Assembly (NCBI GenBank): GCA_011800805.1
Contig: MPNW01000250.1
Coordinates: 85,357-149,356 of the forward strand
Reading direction: 5' to 3'
From: Hirudo medicinalis
Taxonomy: Eukaryota > Annelida > Clitellata > Hirudinida > Hirudinidae
Length of the DNA: 64,000 nucleotides
Shown: piece by piece, positions 47,861-63,029 of the stretch
Position numbering within the stretch: position 1 is the first letter of the stretch
Layout: each line of letters starts with the position of its first letter
Notes under the pieces: model-generated
The model's input: only the letters and a program-made list of their open reading frames with translations
Database searches by the model: none
Told to the model about the DNA's origin: nothing
Translations under genes and position numbers: made by a program

Positions 47861-48851
47861 GTTGTGCTGCGAGAGTTATCTTTCACAGACAATGTTTTAG
47901 TATTGGGTGGTACAAGTGACTGCAGTGCATTTCAAAGTTGAGGCAATAATTAAGGGGTAATTCGTGCGACATCTATCTTAAACACCACTGATTGAGCCGG
48001 TGTATCGTTGTGCCCTTGAGTAAAAGAGGTTTTTTGCGTTAAATAAATGTAGTCATGGAGTGGTATTTCTTGGGAAAGTTATTTCATTCATTTTAGGAAG
48101 TTTTTGTGAAATGAAGTTTCATAAAACACCACTTCTAAGGTCGTCTACTTTGGTCAAATATTCAAGTAAGTTAACCTGGCCGGACGATTGGACACTCTGG
48201 GTTGAAATGCATATTTTTGAGGATTGATGACCGAAATAGTCAGGGGTAATAATTTGGTATTTGCATGCACAACTTAGAATATTAATATTATTATAACATT
48301 GTTGTTAATATTTTCCATTAAATAAATACTTTAAAGTGTTACAAATTGTTAATTAAAAAAAAATATTATTAGTGGTAGTAGTAATAGTATTAAATCAGAT
48401 TTATTAACTTAAAATTCAACAATGGATATTTTTAGGCAAAATTTGCTCACAAACATTATCAAATGCTATTTCAGGTTTTTTGATTGCCGCGTCTCAATCC
48501 TCCAAAAACAAGAAAACTGAAAAATCTGACGCTAAAACGAAAATTTCTTGTGGTTCTGATTTATTAATTTTCAAATATCTTCACTGAGTTGGTTTTTAAT
48601 GAAGATCTAACCTTATTGAAAACCGAGATCTCAAATATAAAACCAAAGTATAAATAACACTTGACGGTTTTTCTATTGCATAACTTTTGTAACGGAGAAG
48701 TTATTACTAATATTAAAATTATAGAATATTAATAACACTATAACGCTAAGTCACGCATCGAAAAACGTTTAAGGAAATAATTAGAAGGAATATCATGCAT
48801 TGCCAATCAATCATCTTTGACAGATTGCCTTCCATTGCATTCCGCTTGAAT

Positions 48852-49000
48852 NNNNNNNNNNNNNNNNNNNNNNNNNNNNNNNNNNNNNNNNNNNNNNNNN
48901 NNNNNNNNNNNNNNNNNNNNNNNNNNNNNNNNNNNNNNNNNNNNNNNNNNNNNNNNNNNNNNNNNNNNNNNNNNNNNNNNNNNNNNNNNNNNNNNNNNNN
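48852..49000. other. Sequence gap (149 N)
   Basis: A run of N. Open frames drawn through it have no meaning. Confidence 0.99.
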
Positions 49001-49519
49001 ATTGCAACCAGAACTAATGTTTAAGACATCACCTCTTGCGATGACGGCACGGTTCGAGTCCCGTTGCGTCCTTAAAACCCAGTTCTTAGAGGACAAGAGG
49101 TATTTGTATTTGGGGGGCGTAAATAATAACGGGATGAATAAAATTAGATATGTTTGAATGTGTGACTGTGAAGCCGGTCTAAAAAGCTAGTAAATTTATG
49201 AGTATGCAGGCTCTAATGATTTCTATTAGTGGCAACAGCGCTATAATATTATTTTGTTTGCTTAATAATTAATTCAAATCATTCGTATTGACATAAATTA
49301 GAGATAATGACGAGAATACTTGGATTTGATTTTAATGTAATGAGACAAATTTTATAAATTCTCAGGTTATCAAAAATTCCTCATTGAGAAAAGTCGCCAT
49401 ACGTATCGATACTCTGATTTCACTCGATATATTTACCGCCGGAGTTTTACGTGATCAGTGGTGTTTTTGGCGTGGCGTTACAAAACTCATGCAATAAATA
49501 ATCAAATGTAACTGAAGCG

Positions 49520-50768
49520 CAGGGGCGGATCTAGAACACTTTGGCGGGGGAGTCCGCACACTTGAACCTAGACCCCTTAGGGTCACCCCTAAATCGCTTG
49601 CTGATGCAAATATCAGCCGGCGGATATTTTATAGCCATTTTGCTTATTTTCCTTTGAAGCTTTAAAAAATTAATTTAAAAAATTCAAATTTATTCAAAGT
49701 AAAAGTTTTATAAAAAGGCAAGACGATGTGGACCTAATCTACCAAACTTGTCAACTATTGTCTCTGCTTTCAATATCTTGATTTATGTTCATAAGAGATA
49801 GCCCATTTAGTCATCATTAGCTGCCATCGTAGATCGAAGATAAGTTTTTAACCTTTTCAGAGTCGAAAAACTTCTTTCATTTCTAGCTGTTGTGGATGGT
49901 CTGAAAGCCGAAATGATTAATATCATTCTAACATTTGGTTATAAATCATGGTCTGCCCAATGTACAAATCTACAAAATCTACAAAAGAATCTACAAAATT
50001 TGATATTGTTCTCCAACATCATTATCTTCATGCCATTTTACCCACCATCGCTCATACCCTGATTGTAAGCCATGTGTCGATGGCAAGTCTGGAAAAGCGT
50101 CTGCAATCATCCTCAGCTGATCACTGGACAATGCTTCAGGATTTTTAAACATATAACAGATGGCACCAACTTAGAGGCCAATGCAATGTCACTGTGTCTT
50201 GGTCTGAAACGCTCTTCAAGTTCTTGGATCATATTTTCGCTTCTTTGTTTTTTATTTGACATATTTAATGATAACGATTTTTGCGAAGTTAATTGAGAGG
50301 GAATAGAAAAGCGAATAGTAGTAAAGTAGAGAGAGTAAATTATATATAGGCACTCAGAAAGGATGGTGGTAGCTCCTGACACAAGGGAATCGTGGTCATG
50401 TGCTGGGTGTGGCAAGTAACCTCATCTTGCACGTTAAGGGCGAAGTTCAGCGTCCAGCTCATGAGCTAGGTGTGTGTGTGTGTTATGTGCAAACTTTGGT
50501 CAGGAGTAGAACGAAGTTCATCCGCCACTGAATCAACTAATGAACTGTGACTAAAGCTTATCAGTGGATTGTTGGGGTTGAACGCTGGTGTAGTATTGCC
50601 GGTTTGAATCTCTCTATTGAGACAGTGTCATTATGTTAGTTCTTGTTGGTTACAAAATACTAATATTTTCATCCAAAATCGTAAATTATTGAAATAAAGT
50701 AGATTTTTTCTCAGACTTTAAAAATCACGGGGGCCATGGCCCTCCCCGGCCCCCTATATCCGCCATTG
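49520..50768 (-). mobile_element. hAT DNA transposon, decayed, with target-site duplication
   Basis: Termini are CAGGGGCGGATCTAG (left) and the inverted complement of CAATGGCGGATATAG (right). They are flanked by an 8-base target duplication, CTGAAGCG / CTGAAACG, with one mismatch. Minus-strand transposase pieces read NMIQELEERFRPRHSDIALA, then LRMIADAFPDLPSTHG, and the diagnostic C-terminal motif TARNERSFSTLKRLKTYLRS. Stops and shifts separate them and the middle is deleted. The ERSFSxLKRxKTYLRS motif marks the hAT superfamily, close to ZMYM/P52-type elements. Length is 1249 bases. Confidence 0.9.
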
Positions 50769-50911
50769 CTGAAACGTGGTTAACAAGTTCTGCATTTTAT
50801 AATTTCCATAAGACAAAGAGTTTTTGATTTTAAGAATAAAAACTAATTATTAATTAAAAAACACGATAATTTATTATTTCTTCAGACCGATTTAGGAGAT
50901 GCATTAAATAT

Positions 50912-52364
<1,453 letters not shown>

Positions 52365-52609
52365 CCATTTATTTACCTATAAATCGATTAAAGCATGAAT
52401 ATTGTGTAAAATTTGACCCAATATTTCTTATGTCCCATTAGGATGGAATTTTTTATGGAATTTGAGTTTGTTTGAAGGTATGAGGATTGGAAAACTTTGA
52501 AAAACTATTTATTATTTTTGACAATGCCGCGGTTAAAGAAATAATGATGATTATTAAAATTAATAAACGAATAACAATTTTTATGAGTATAAAGGTGAAT
52601 GATTTTTAG

Positions 52610-52890
52610 TTTCCAAATGTAATCGTCAGATGTCACTCTTAATTTTGCGCCCTACATCAATTCGTTCAGAATCTGGAAATTGTTCAAGTATTTATTAGCC
52701 TTAGAACGTTACACAAATGCGGCATATAATTGTTTCATAATTAAAATTAATTAATTTTCGCTTTAACCCTTAAAACACCTTTGCTAAACGAACGGCTTTC
52801 GACCAAATATTTAACAACTCCAAATGCGGCGTTGCGGCGTCATGGAGCTTAGTATTTGGGGTCCTGATAGGGATGGAAATTTTGCATAAT
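52610..52890. repeat. Dispersed AAAACACC repeat, long copy 2
   Basis: The partner of 47580-47860 in the same orientation and order of landmarks. It lies just upstream, in transcriptional terms, of the VCP relic. Confidence 0.7.
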
Positions 52891-54659
52891 ATTCTACTTT
52901 TAAAATAATCCACCGAACTGATGGAAATGAAATCCCTAAATTTTCAATTATAAAGGGTTAACATTTTACCAATCTTCGTCATTCAGGAGTGGAAAATTTT
53001 GTTTCCCGATGAAACACTTCATTTATTAATAATTTAAAAGAAAATGAACATCTAAAGTAATAAAGTGAAACCAGAAAAAAAATCAAGTAAATACAAACGT
53101 ACGCTCACAATTCATGAATTAAAATAAACCAACAAAAGACTGAAGTGATAACCAAAAAGGATCGTCCTCATCGACATAGAGCATTCTAAAAATGACTTAA
53201 TTACATTAAAATTACATTAATTAATTGCATTAAAAAATAAAAAACTTAATTACAGGATACCTTAAGATTTCAAGTTTTGCAAGATGTTCCAGCGAAAGAC
53301 ATTGGTGTATGATTAATTTCTCTGTAATAGGGGTGGTCGATTGGTCCAGGCTCCTCTGACGCGTTGACTCGGTCTCGACATTTTCAAACAACCTTGTTAT
53401 TCAAAGGACATTAATATAGCACACACAAAGTGTGTATGTATCCATGGAGTAAGGGCCCCTTTGGGTAGTCGTAATGGATCCGGTTTGTTTATTGGTTTTG
53501 TTTATTAAATTGGTAGGGTGCATTACATGCTTTGGTGCCCACCGTGCATCCCGCCCATGGGCTCCAAATATCTTAAAGCTACTAAGTAAATAGTCAAAAA
53601 ATTTAGCTGCCATTTAGCTGTAATGTGTTCAATTACTGAACGTTCATCAACGGTGTTTTTGCTGAAATGTTAAAATCAAAATGTCTTATTTAAATTTACC
53701 ATTAAAATGCTACATCATTCAGTAGAAACAAAATTTTCAACTATCGTCAGCATTTGGAAAACGATGCAAAATAATTATAATCTTTAATCAAATATTTGTA
53801 CACTGTTGAAATATAATTACTGATGAATATTAATAAATAAAAACCGTGCCGACGAAGAAAGTCTTATTCCTCATAGTCTCAATACGAAACACACCTACTA
53901 AGTTAAATACTATTTCTTTCAAGAAATTCCTAACGGAAAACCTTAGCAATACTACCTCGTTGTCACATTTTTGCAATGAACAATGTCAATAAGATATCTA
54001 CCTCCTCTCTTAACAATACTTACCCGCTTTTTATCGGCTCAAATTCTTTGTCGGTTGAACAACTGAATTCTTTTTTGGAAGTATTACTGGGTTTTCGTGT
54101 ATTTTATTGGAGTAATTCCGGCCGAGACACAATAATGTCAAAGCGAAGGAGTTGTAAACGGGTGTCGTACTCTGAGAGGATTCTGGGAGGTCCTGCGATG
54201 AAAACATAAAGTTTTTATCAATTGTTCGCTGTGGAGGTTAATGGTTTGTTTAAATGAAATTATTACTTAATGCGACATCTAGGATATTCGTAATACATGG
54301 TGGCCATTTATTATGCCTTCAGAAAAAACACCACCGATTAAGTAATCCAGATATTCAGTAATATTTAATGTTAAGTCGCTCTCCATTAAAGCTATTTCTA
54401 AGCAAATGATTTTTATACAAACACCACTGCATGTGCAGCGATAACCAAGTAAGTGCAACGAAGTCTCATGATTATCGTATTTTTGAACTTTTTTTAACAA
54501 TTGTTTTGAGGTCCTTCTGCGACCAGAGTCTGCCATCTCGTGATCGTTCAACGGATAAACAGTTGTAAGTGGTTGTTATTTTTTATAACTGAGATGGGAT
54601 AGAAGCATAATAATTAGAATCTGTTAAAGTTATCCCGTTAAATATATTGTTATGGGGCT
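52891..54659. other. Gene-poor interval
   Basis: No gene is supported. It contains short pieces of the AAAACACC repeat (53648 in reverse, 53889, 54324, 54419) and one GCGACATCT nonamer (54272). The minus-strand frame at 53401-53613 has no family resemblance. Confidence 0.55.
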
Positions 54660-57600
54660 ACCATTTTTGTTGTGTTATGTTAAGAAACACGTGATTTCAA
54701 ATTCTTCAATAACACATTTGAAGTCTTTCACAGCGGAGGGTAAGAAAGGTTCAAGAGGAGCAAGGATAGGTACAAGGAGTTTAAGAATAGTAGAGGAAGA
54801 AAGGAGAGGAAGGATTACCAGGGACATTCCCGGAGGATGGAGGAGACAAGAGTTTTGAGGTGAATATCAATAGATTTCACGTCAAACTGATTCGATAGAT
54901 TTAAATTTGAAAGGGTGAAATGAGCCATAATAGGCAGAGCAGGTGACTGAGGTTCGCAAGGACAAAAGGTATTTTAGTGAGAATAATTATAAAATTATTT
55001 AAATTAAATTAATTAATATTTTAAGTCATTTATTTATGCGTATTTAAATGAATTTATCTTCAAAATTAAATTAGATTCAATTATCAAGTTCAATTCTATT
55101 CCCTAGGGAATAGCCAGTCTACCTGGCGAGATCCAGATCACCTGGAGCGCAATTAAGATAAAATAATCTAGTCATACATGGGATTCAGGAATCGTCTTTT
55201 GCAGAGGTTTATTGCATCTGCCTCAGTTGAGAGTGACTCTGGGTCTATGTACAAACCTCCTTCTAGACTTGTCACTATGAGAGCCGTGTTTGACTGCTGC
55301 AGGTCAAAACTTGGAGTGGAAATCACTGACGCCGACATAGCAGCCGGATATACAAATAGAATATCTGATCCCAAAAATACTCCTCGACCCACAGTGGTCA
55401 GCTTTACCACGGCCATCACAAAAGACAGGGTGTTCGGGTCAAGAAGGTTGATACGAGGACAGGGTGGCAGTTCAAACATTTATATAAATGAATACTTGAT
55501 TAAAATGAATTCAGATATCTTCTCGAATGGAAGGAAAATCTTCAGAGAGAAAAAGATCTCTTCCATTTGAACAAGGGATGGCTATGTATTCCTGAAGCGC
55601 ACAGACTCGGATAAACCAGTTTAGATCACTACGTTGGAGGATCTGAAAAGATTTCGTTGATTAAAGCAAAGAGAAAGAAAAATGCTGAAGGTTTTAGTTT
55701 TTTTGTGGTTCGACTTTAAAATATTTCAGAAGTTTTCAGAAGCAGAGTTACTAAGCTGAGTTATCAAGAAAGTTTCATTTCCTCTCGTTCATTTTCTGCG
55801 GATTAAACAGGTTTCTTAACAATGGCTGAAATAAAGGAAACAAAGGATTTACATTTTTCTAGTCCAAACTAATTTTTGTCTGATTCTGGATTGGAATTCT
55901 TCAATTTCTCTTGTTTAGATGACACCACCTCGTTTGATGATGATACTGATTCTGATGTAAATCTTCTCTATTCTTACTACTAGACAATAAAACCTATCTA
56001 ACTCCATAAGAGCTACGCCATCACTACAACTTCGGAAAAAACATTTATCCCTCCTCCATGTTAGTTGCAGAAGCCTCCAGAAAAAGTTCACGGACCTCTC
56101 CACGATAACGCATCATACCAATGCTAAATTGTGGGTGTAACCGAGACATGGCAAATATCGGCATATTCAACGATGAATTAAGCATGTTCCTCTGTTTTTG
56201 TCTCTAATCCATGCTTACTTATCCTATTGCAATATTGCTTGGGCGTCCAATTACCAGTCTCGCTTAAAATTACTTCATACTATTCAAAGAAGCTTATTAC
56301 GTAATCTTTTCCATTTTCATCCTTTATCTTCATCACGACTCTTGTTTATTTTTAACAAAATTCTTAATATGTAACAAACTAAATTATTATTTTAATTAAT
56401 AATTTAATACTAAATAATTAAATTTAGGTTTATATATCGTGCGATTCATTCTATTATTTCAAATATTATTATTAATAATAGTCTATTTTAAATATGCTTG
56501 TTTTCATATAAATGTTCTCGTAATATGTTGCCTGCGTTTTTGATGGCTACTCTAAACGTGGATATTATGATATGACTTACATTCTTACAAATTACTTTCA
56601 ACAACTTTCGTACAGATCCCCCACGTACAACTTTGAAACTTTTCCATAAAATGCCCCTCGGATTTATCATAATATACTGATTGAAATTAACTCATCCACC
56701 TCAGCCTCAATATTCAAACGTCTATAAAAACCACACTTAACGCATAACATTGATTCGAATCCCGTTGCGGGAACACATCCAAATCATCCAGCTATGCAAC
56801 GGACGTTAATAACAATTTATTTATTTATAATATTTATTCGCTGATCTAATTCTACATATACAACCACAACGGCCTTTGGGTGTCATCGGAATTTTTTTGT
56901 ACATACTTGAACTTTAGTTCATGAATTTCATATGTGAGATGACCTCAGGAAATTAATAAATGAAAATAAATAAAACTTAACTCATCCACCCTTCCATCCA
57001 TCCATTCATCCATTCATGCATTCTTGCATTCACCCATTCACTCAACGTTATATTTTTAATCGACATTTCAAAAAATTTCATTCGTCCATTCATTCATTCC
57101 TTCATTAATTATTCAAACTTTAAAAATTTTCTTTCTTAACCTTTTTTAAAGCATTGTTTTATTTAAAAGCATAAAATTTCACAACATTTTTGACAATTTT
57201 TATAAAATTAAGTCTTAATTCAATATATTGTAATAATTTTATTTTTGACAATTTTGAAACTCCAATCCGTTCTGTCAATTATTAGAAATACTTAATATTT
57301 ATATTATTACTATAATATAATAGTTATATTGATTTTTCAAGGCCTTATTTGACAACAATTCATCATTGTCTAAGTCTGTGGCCTGCAAATGCACAAAGAT
57401 CCTGGGGATGTACCGGGGTTCCCTGGCCCAACAGGCCCACCAGAACCCCCGATAAGTACTTTTCAATCTAAGAGCTGGAGTACTTTGTGGATAAGTAATT
57501 GGAAAATTGTGTTAAAAAGTTCTTACGTTTTTCTTATTTAGGGACCAGCTGCTATCCCGGGTTCACCAGGACCTCCGGGTCAAGTAATCATTCTTTCGTT

Positions 57601-60600
57601 CGTTCATTCAATCGATCATTCAATCATTTTTTCAATCATTCATTCGTTCTGAATAATTTTTTTTATTAACTCATTACAAGGCTTTTTTCTCATTCAAAAT
57701 TACTTTTTCAGTTTTAAACCGTAAAGGTTTTAAACTTCAGAGTACTAATAATAGTAACACAACAGTAAAGGTAATATCATAATAATATTAATACTAATGG
57801 ATTATACATTTATTTTGCCAGTCAGGCTCTAGAGGAACTCCAGGACCAATGGGTCCACCAGGTATACCAGGTACAGCGAGGTCACCTGGACAACCAGGGG
57901 TCACCTGGATTAAATGGAGATGAAGGTCCCAGAGGTGCTCCAGGAATGCCTGGATCACCGGGGATATCCGTGAGTTATTTAAAGGAACAAATAGTTTTAA
58001 CAGAACAACCGCTTTAAGCAGCTTTATTTTTTTAGAATGAAATTGAAGATAAAAGATTTGAAATAAAAGACATTATTTAAAATAAGTTGAAATGAAGATT
58101 TAAGATGATTTAATATTAAATTTAATCGAATAACGAAGCAAACAATTATTAAGTCGACACTTTCCTTTTGTACATTTTTTTTTCTTGTTAAAGAAACGCC
58201 CCATTTATTTCTATTTGCACTTCAATGGAACACTTTATAACGAGTGAGGACATGACCTCTCCTTTGAGACGCGTTTCGCGTGAAATTTTATAGAAACTTT
58301 GTCGGCATTTCAACGACGATTGCGTAGGATTTGACGAACGAATCTGGTCTTCTTTCCCCTTCGTCATGACCCATAAATCCGTGCAGTGGTCCTAATTGCT
58401 TCTTATCAGGGCATCGTTCTTCATTGTTTTTTTATGCATTACACGTGACGTAGAAGAAGGTAATTAAAACCAGATAATAAAATATCTTATTGAACTAATA
58501 TTATTTTAATCAATTATTATATTTAAAGTAATGAATTTACCAGTAATAATCGCAATAAACCATCCACATATTCAAATGTATTGAACTACATTTTTAATTA
58601 GCCAATTCAAAGAAATTTGCAGCTTAGATCCTGCGAAAAATGTTTTCTTTCAGAAAAACTAGAGGTCTAAGATCATAGGGGCCCACTAGGACCCCCTGGA
58701 ATTGGCCGCCCTGGAAAACCAGGTTCTCATGGGGTTCAAAACATTCCAGATATAAATTTTCAACAAACGTTTGTCAAATTAAAGTCGCACATAAACTCAG
58801 AAGAAAAAACAACTCGACTCCAAAAGGCGGGGAGGAATCTTGTCTGAAATTAATGGGGCATTTTAACATCACCCCGAGGAACTGACCGCCGATGTAAGGT
58901 TCAAAAGATCAGCTTTGAAAGGGATTTATTGAGTAGAATAAAATATGAATGGGTTCTCTATCATCCAACAACGCTTGGATTAGCCTCAGGCCCTGGGAAG
59001 CTTTGCATGGTTTTCAATAATTTTAAGTGACCTTTCATTGCAGCCTAAGAATGCGATTATCTAATAATCTACCTTAAATAAACTACCTTAAATTTAAAAC
59101 TTTAAAGAAGCCTTCTAAAAGGATTTAGAATAAAATTTAAAATAATTATCAAAATAATTTATAAAGGATTAATAAGGTCGTAAATATTGCTTCAATTTTC
59201 CCCAGGTGACCGAGGTCCCGTGGGATTGCAGGGAGGAGAGAGGAGCCTGCCCGGACCTCCTGGTCATGCAGATTTTGATCACGAATTTTACATCTCAAGG
59301 GGAAGGCGAAGAAACAACAACAATCGTCAGTTAATGATTTTTGTATTTTGGAATGAATGTCCATATAAATTCAGAGATTCATATTTGTATATTCATTTGT
59401 ATCCACATTTGTATTCACATTTGCAAGACAATCATACACTTCAATCAATCAATCATCTTTTTTTATTGGACGTAAATGTCACGAAATAAATTCAGAATAA
59501 TCAATCGTCCAAAAGGACCATCCGAAGGCATGTATTTCCGCTAGTGGATGACCTGTAATATGGGTTAAAACAAATGTAAATGTACTTGGGCAAGTACATT
59601 TTATAGAGATTGTTTTCAGCCTTGTGTATGTGAAGTCTGATCTAAAGTGGTGAGGTGATCTTAGATTATACTTTTGAATGTCCGGTGTTCTCACAAAACA
59701 TCCACTGAATTGTGGTGGTAACAATTGGTTAACATATTCGGACACGAACATGAATCTGGAAGAAGTTTGATTGATGAATGATTAGCAGTTTAAACTCTTC
59801 AAACTTATGTTTGCAAGAGGTGGTAGGAGACAAGTGACACATAGCTCGAATTAAATGTTTACAAAAATGTGCAGAGAGTTGAGACGAGATGTGAAGTTGG
59901 ATGTCCAAACAATATTGCAATAAGAGAGGTAAGGAAACACCGGGGCAAAGTAAAACATAAGACGAATTCTGCTGTCAACCTAGTGGTAGAGTCGAGGTAT
60001 CACTTCAATATTTTAGAAACTTTAGATGTTATGCTTTGGATGTGGTTTAACCAAGAGAAGTTTTCGTCTGAGAACATAAACACACCTAAAAGTTTAAGAG
60101 GAAACACGAGTGGGGGAGTTATGAATGGAAATATTAAAACTGAGATCAAATTGAATTTTAGAGTTTTTATGATGGAATAGAATGTAATTCGTTTTTTGAG
60201 AGAAAGTTTTTTTTTGCACAAAAACCATTCAAATATGTAAAACACTTCGTCATTTGTGTCATCAAATGGTCTGTTTAAATCACCTTCAGATGCAAAAAGG
60301 TTTGTCATCAGCAAAAACATAAATGTCAAGCCTAATACATATTTACCAACACCACATATCCTTACATATTAACCAATAAATAAGCAGTAATTATCATATA
60401 AATATTACAAAAGGCATTAAATGAATTGAAACTCTTGCGAGCGGCATTTCTATTATTTACACATTGAGTGCTTTTTATTGTATGTTTACATAACACTAAA
60501 CGCATTAAGTCAAGTAATTATTCATTAATAATTATTTTAAAATGTTTTAAATCATTTTAAGACAATAGTTTCCGATATTTGCAGAAGTGTCGAGAGAGCA

Positions 60601-60735
60601 GACGAGGAAGAACAAGGCACAACAACAACAACAACTCTTTGTTTTGTTTTGAAGACAGAAATCTATTTGTTCAGTTAAATTATTTGCGAATGTTCCTCTG
60701 GAACAACAACAAACAGACGAACTCTCGTTCGTCAT
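54660..60735 (+). pseudogene. Decayed duplicate of the collagen 3' half
   Basis: Collinear with 32.6-44.9 kb. Matched pieces: 54680-54765 (the SFTVEG exon, now SFTAEGKKGSRGAR), 54850-54970 (the GEMGHVG exon, with a stop and shift), 55050-55150 (the GPSGEKG exon), 56980-57060 (the intronic CATC repeat), 57345-57455 (the ALFDNN exon, frameshifted), 57541-57583 ([13 protein letters not shown] intact), 57822-57970 ([14 protein letters not shown], one-base insertion), 58650-58760 (the EKL exon, stop), 59204-59400 (the last exon, with the ancestral stop lost) and 60440-60720 (the downstream exon-like piece). Introns are kept, so it arose by DNA duplication, not retroposition. Several exons are absent. 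No intact chain can be made. Confidence 0.9.
55168..56375 (+). mobile_element. Non-LTR retrotransposon with internal deletion
   Basis: Inserted in the duplicated collagen. The first frame (55178-55567) reads like a non-LTR ORF1 C-terminal half (ITKDRVFGSRRLIRGQGG, then SNIYINEYLIKMNSDIFSNG, then a frame-shifted DGYVFLKRTDSDKPV). A short endonuclease start follows (GVTETWQISAYSTMN). The end is the typical tail after the RT (LIHAYLSYCNIAWASNYQSR, then LHTIQRSLLRN). Reverse transcriptase is missing. This is the CR1/L2-like arrangement. Confidence 0.75.
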
Positions 60736-63029
60736 GAAAATGCGAAACTGATTCACTGTGAACCTCGATTTGTGAGTTTCACACTGGAAAAAGTCATTGT
60801 CCTGGAAGAGAACTCATTGTAAGCATTTCCAGTTGGAGTTTGTCGAGTCGTCCAAATCCCTTTCTGAGGTCCTCTGGCAGAAACTGCTTTCCTGAAAATG
60901 ACGTTTCCCTTGTTTCAGAAAGTTGTTGAGTGAACGTCGATGTAATGGAATTACAAGACTGATTCAATTAGTTGTCAACGGAGAAAAGGAGATATTTATC
61001 TAAATCACTGCAACCGATTCAAGCGAAGAATTCATTTCCAATGTTCGGAAAAGTTTTCTTTCTTTTTTTTTGCTTGTGTGGAAAATTGAAGAAACAAAAT
61101 GAACTAAGCGAGGAAGCATTAATCACCTCAAAGCATCCAACAATCGACATAAACTCCATCGACTAAGTCCATTCGTCATTTGCATTTACAATGAGACCAT
61201 TCAGAAGCCGTTCAGACTGGCTTCCGCTTGAACTTACCCGCACTTACACCAGTGATCGTTGTCAGAGGCATAAGGACGAATGATGGATACCCAGTCACCA
61301 CCGACCAACAACCACATCTCACCAACAACTAGCAACCACAAACCAGAGTACCCTCAACATCACCCAGTGAATCACCAACAGCCCTCTCCGATCAGCCATG
61401 GAGAACCTCGTCGGTTAAATTATTTATGAAGGCGCCCAAGCGGAGTAAAAATCTTATTCGTTCTCGGGCATTTTCATTAGCACTTTTTCGAGGATCATGC
61501 GCTCTTTATTTTGCTGGACGCAGGCGTCAACATCGAATCAACTTATTGGATGCAGGAGCAGTTGCAGTAAGTCTCAATATCGACCATGAAATTCGCACGA
61601 GTAGCGTAAAATTTAGACCGGCAAATCCAGAAACCAGAAGCACTGCATCGATTTCGAAATTTGTCATCGTCGATTATACGTTCGGTTTATGAGCGTCATT
61701 TAACTTGCACCTCCTTCTAGCGCCCTTTCTTATTGCAAGACGAGCTCGGTCGATGACGTGGAGCTGACAAAAAAACTGACGCTTGCACCTGCAGCGCTAA
61801 GAACCAGCAACCTTTACGAGCGCAACATTTCCATCGATCCTGAACATTTTTATCCAGTCTGCTTACCGGTAGATATGGCGCCATTAAGATCCAAGCGCAT
61901 CCTAGCGCAGATCAACTTGGCTCCCGGAATCTCCGTTTCTTGATGTACGATCCTACGGTGCATAACTGCAGATATTCGACTGAAAAATTGTCATTCATTT
62001 TTTGACGCTTACTTTGACTCCGATGTTGAAACATGAAACATTTCTCAATTGAAAGTGGTTGAATGAATCATTTAAAGTCGTGAATGAAACTCATTAAACT
62101 TCTGTAGGAAATGGAAACAAACTTTCCCAAGTTTCAGACGGAAAAATGGTGGAAAATTTCCTTTGAAAAGCACCGAGGAGGACATTCTCGGGATGTCTGA
62201 TTATAATACATGGGAGATATGAATAAATGCATGTTAAAACTGCTAACGAGACCCGCTTGACGGATGTGCGCGTAATCCGAGAGGCAGCGCCCGGGGCGAA
62301 ACCTATTAGCGAGAGTCTTGCATTTGCGTACAACTGCGTGTTTATGGATGAAAATCTCCATCCAGTAATCCGCCAATTCATCCACCCTTCTTATCATCCA
62401 ACAGCGGTACTCTCCACCGCCAGCCAACCTCGTGTCCCCCCCTCCAGGCCATCCGTCATCCTCATGAGTTCGACTCATTAGCAAATCGTTCATTTCATTC
62501 GGCACTTTCGCAACATCAGTTTCACTCACGTTCTCCAAAACAATTTTCGAATCTCGAAATGGAAAACAAAATGCGGCAATCTTAATTCGATGGAAGTCTC
62601 AATTCAATTCTTCTTCCCCGGTGCATGCATGCACTGATTCACCAGGAAGTAGAACTGTGGAACATACAATTCTTTGCCACTTTGTACCAGGGTACGTCAC
62701 CACGAGACACGAGGGATTTCGGATAGTTGTCGCTTTTCTCTTGTCATATTTAAGCATTATTTTCATAAACAACTAATTATTATTAACTCAAATTATTCTA
62801 ATTAAAAATCGTGTTCATGTTAAGGGTTGTTAGTATTCATTCGTTGGATTTTCACTGGCAAATTAATTCATGGCTTCATAAAATCAAAATCAACGTCCAA
62901 GTGCTTCACTCAATAATTCAACACAAATATTCTCGACGAATTAATTCTTATTAATAATCTCTCATTAATCGAAGCAGCATGAAATCATCCTCCCCAAGCA
63001 GTAAGAATCCATCAAAGAGTAAATAATAA
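60736..63029. other. Right-hand region, no gene recognised, GC-richer patches
   Basis: Two stretches with visibly higher GC, about 61200-61960 and 62240-62500, stand out from the AT-rich background. Open frames in them (61426-61692, 61758-61943, 62134-62538) have no family resemblance and no consistent splice sites. They may be conserved non-coding DNA or exons of an unrecognised gene that extends past the window. Confidence 0.4.

Larger units (their letters stand above)
44100..49519. other. Gene-poor region downstream of the collagen
   Basis: No protein-coding gene is supported. Contents: a segment at 44620-44880 that is duplicated at 60440-60720, copies of the AAAACACC dispersed repeat (46632, 47010, 47708, 47978, 48123), four exact GCGACATCT nonamers across this and the next interval, and the N gap at 48852-49000. 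Just after the gap, GGTTCGAGTCCCGTTGC resembles a tRNA B-box and may be the stump of another SINE. Confidence 0.6.

Noticed and set aside
49010..49070. Possible tRNA gene (GGTTCGAGTCCC)
   Set aside because: Only a B-box-like stretch right after an N gap; no acceptor stem, A-box or anticodon arm can be drawn. At most a SINE stump.
48746..49157. Frames of 66-120 codons on both strands
   Set aside because: Most of each frame is the 149 N gap.
53401..53613. 70-codon minus-strand frame
   Set aside because: No family resemblance; lies among repeat pieces.
56755..56785. Second B-box-like site (ATTCGAATCCCG)
   Set aside because: No A-box at proper distance and no cloverleaf.
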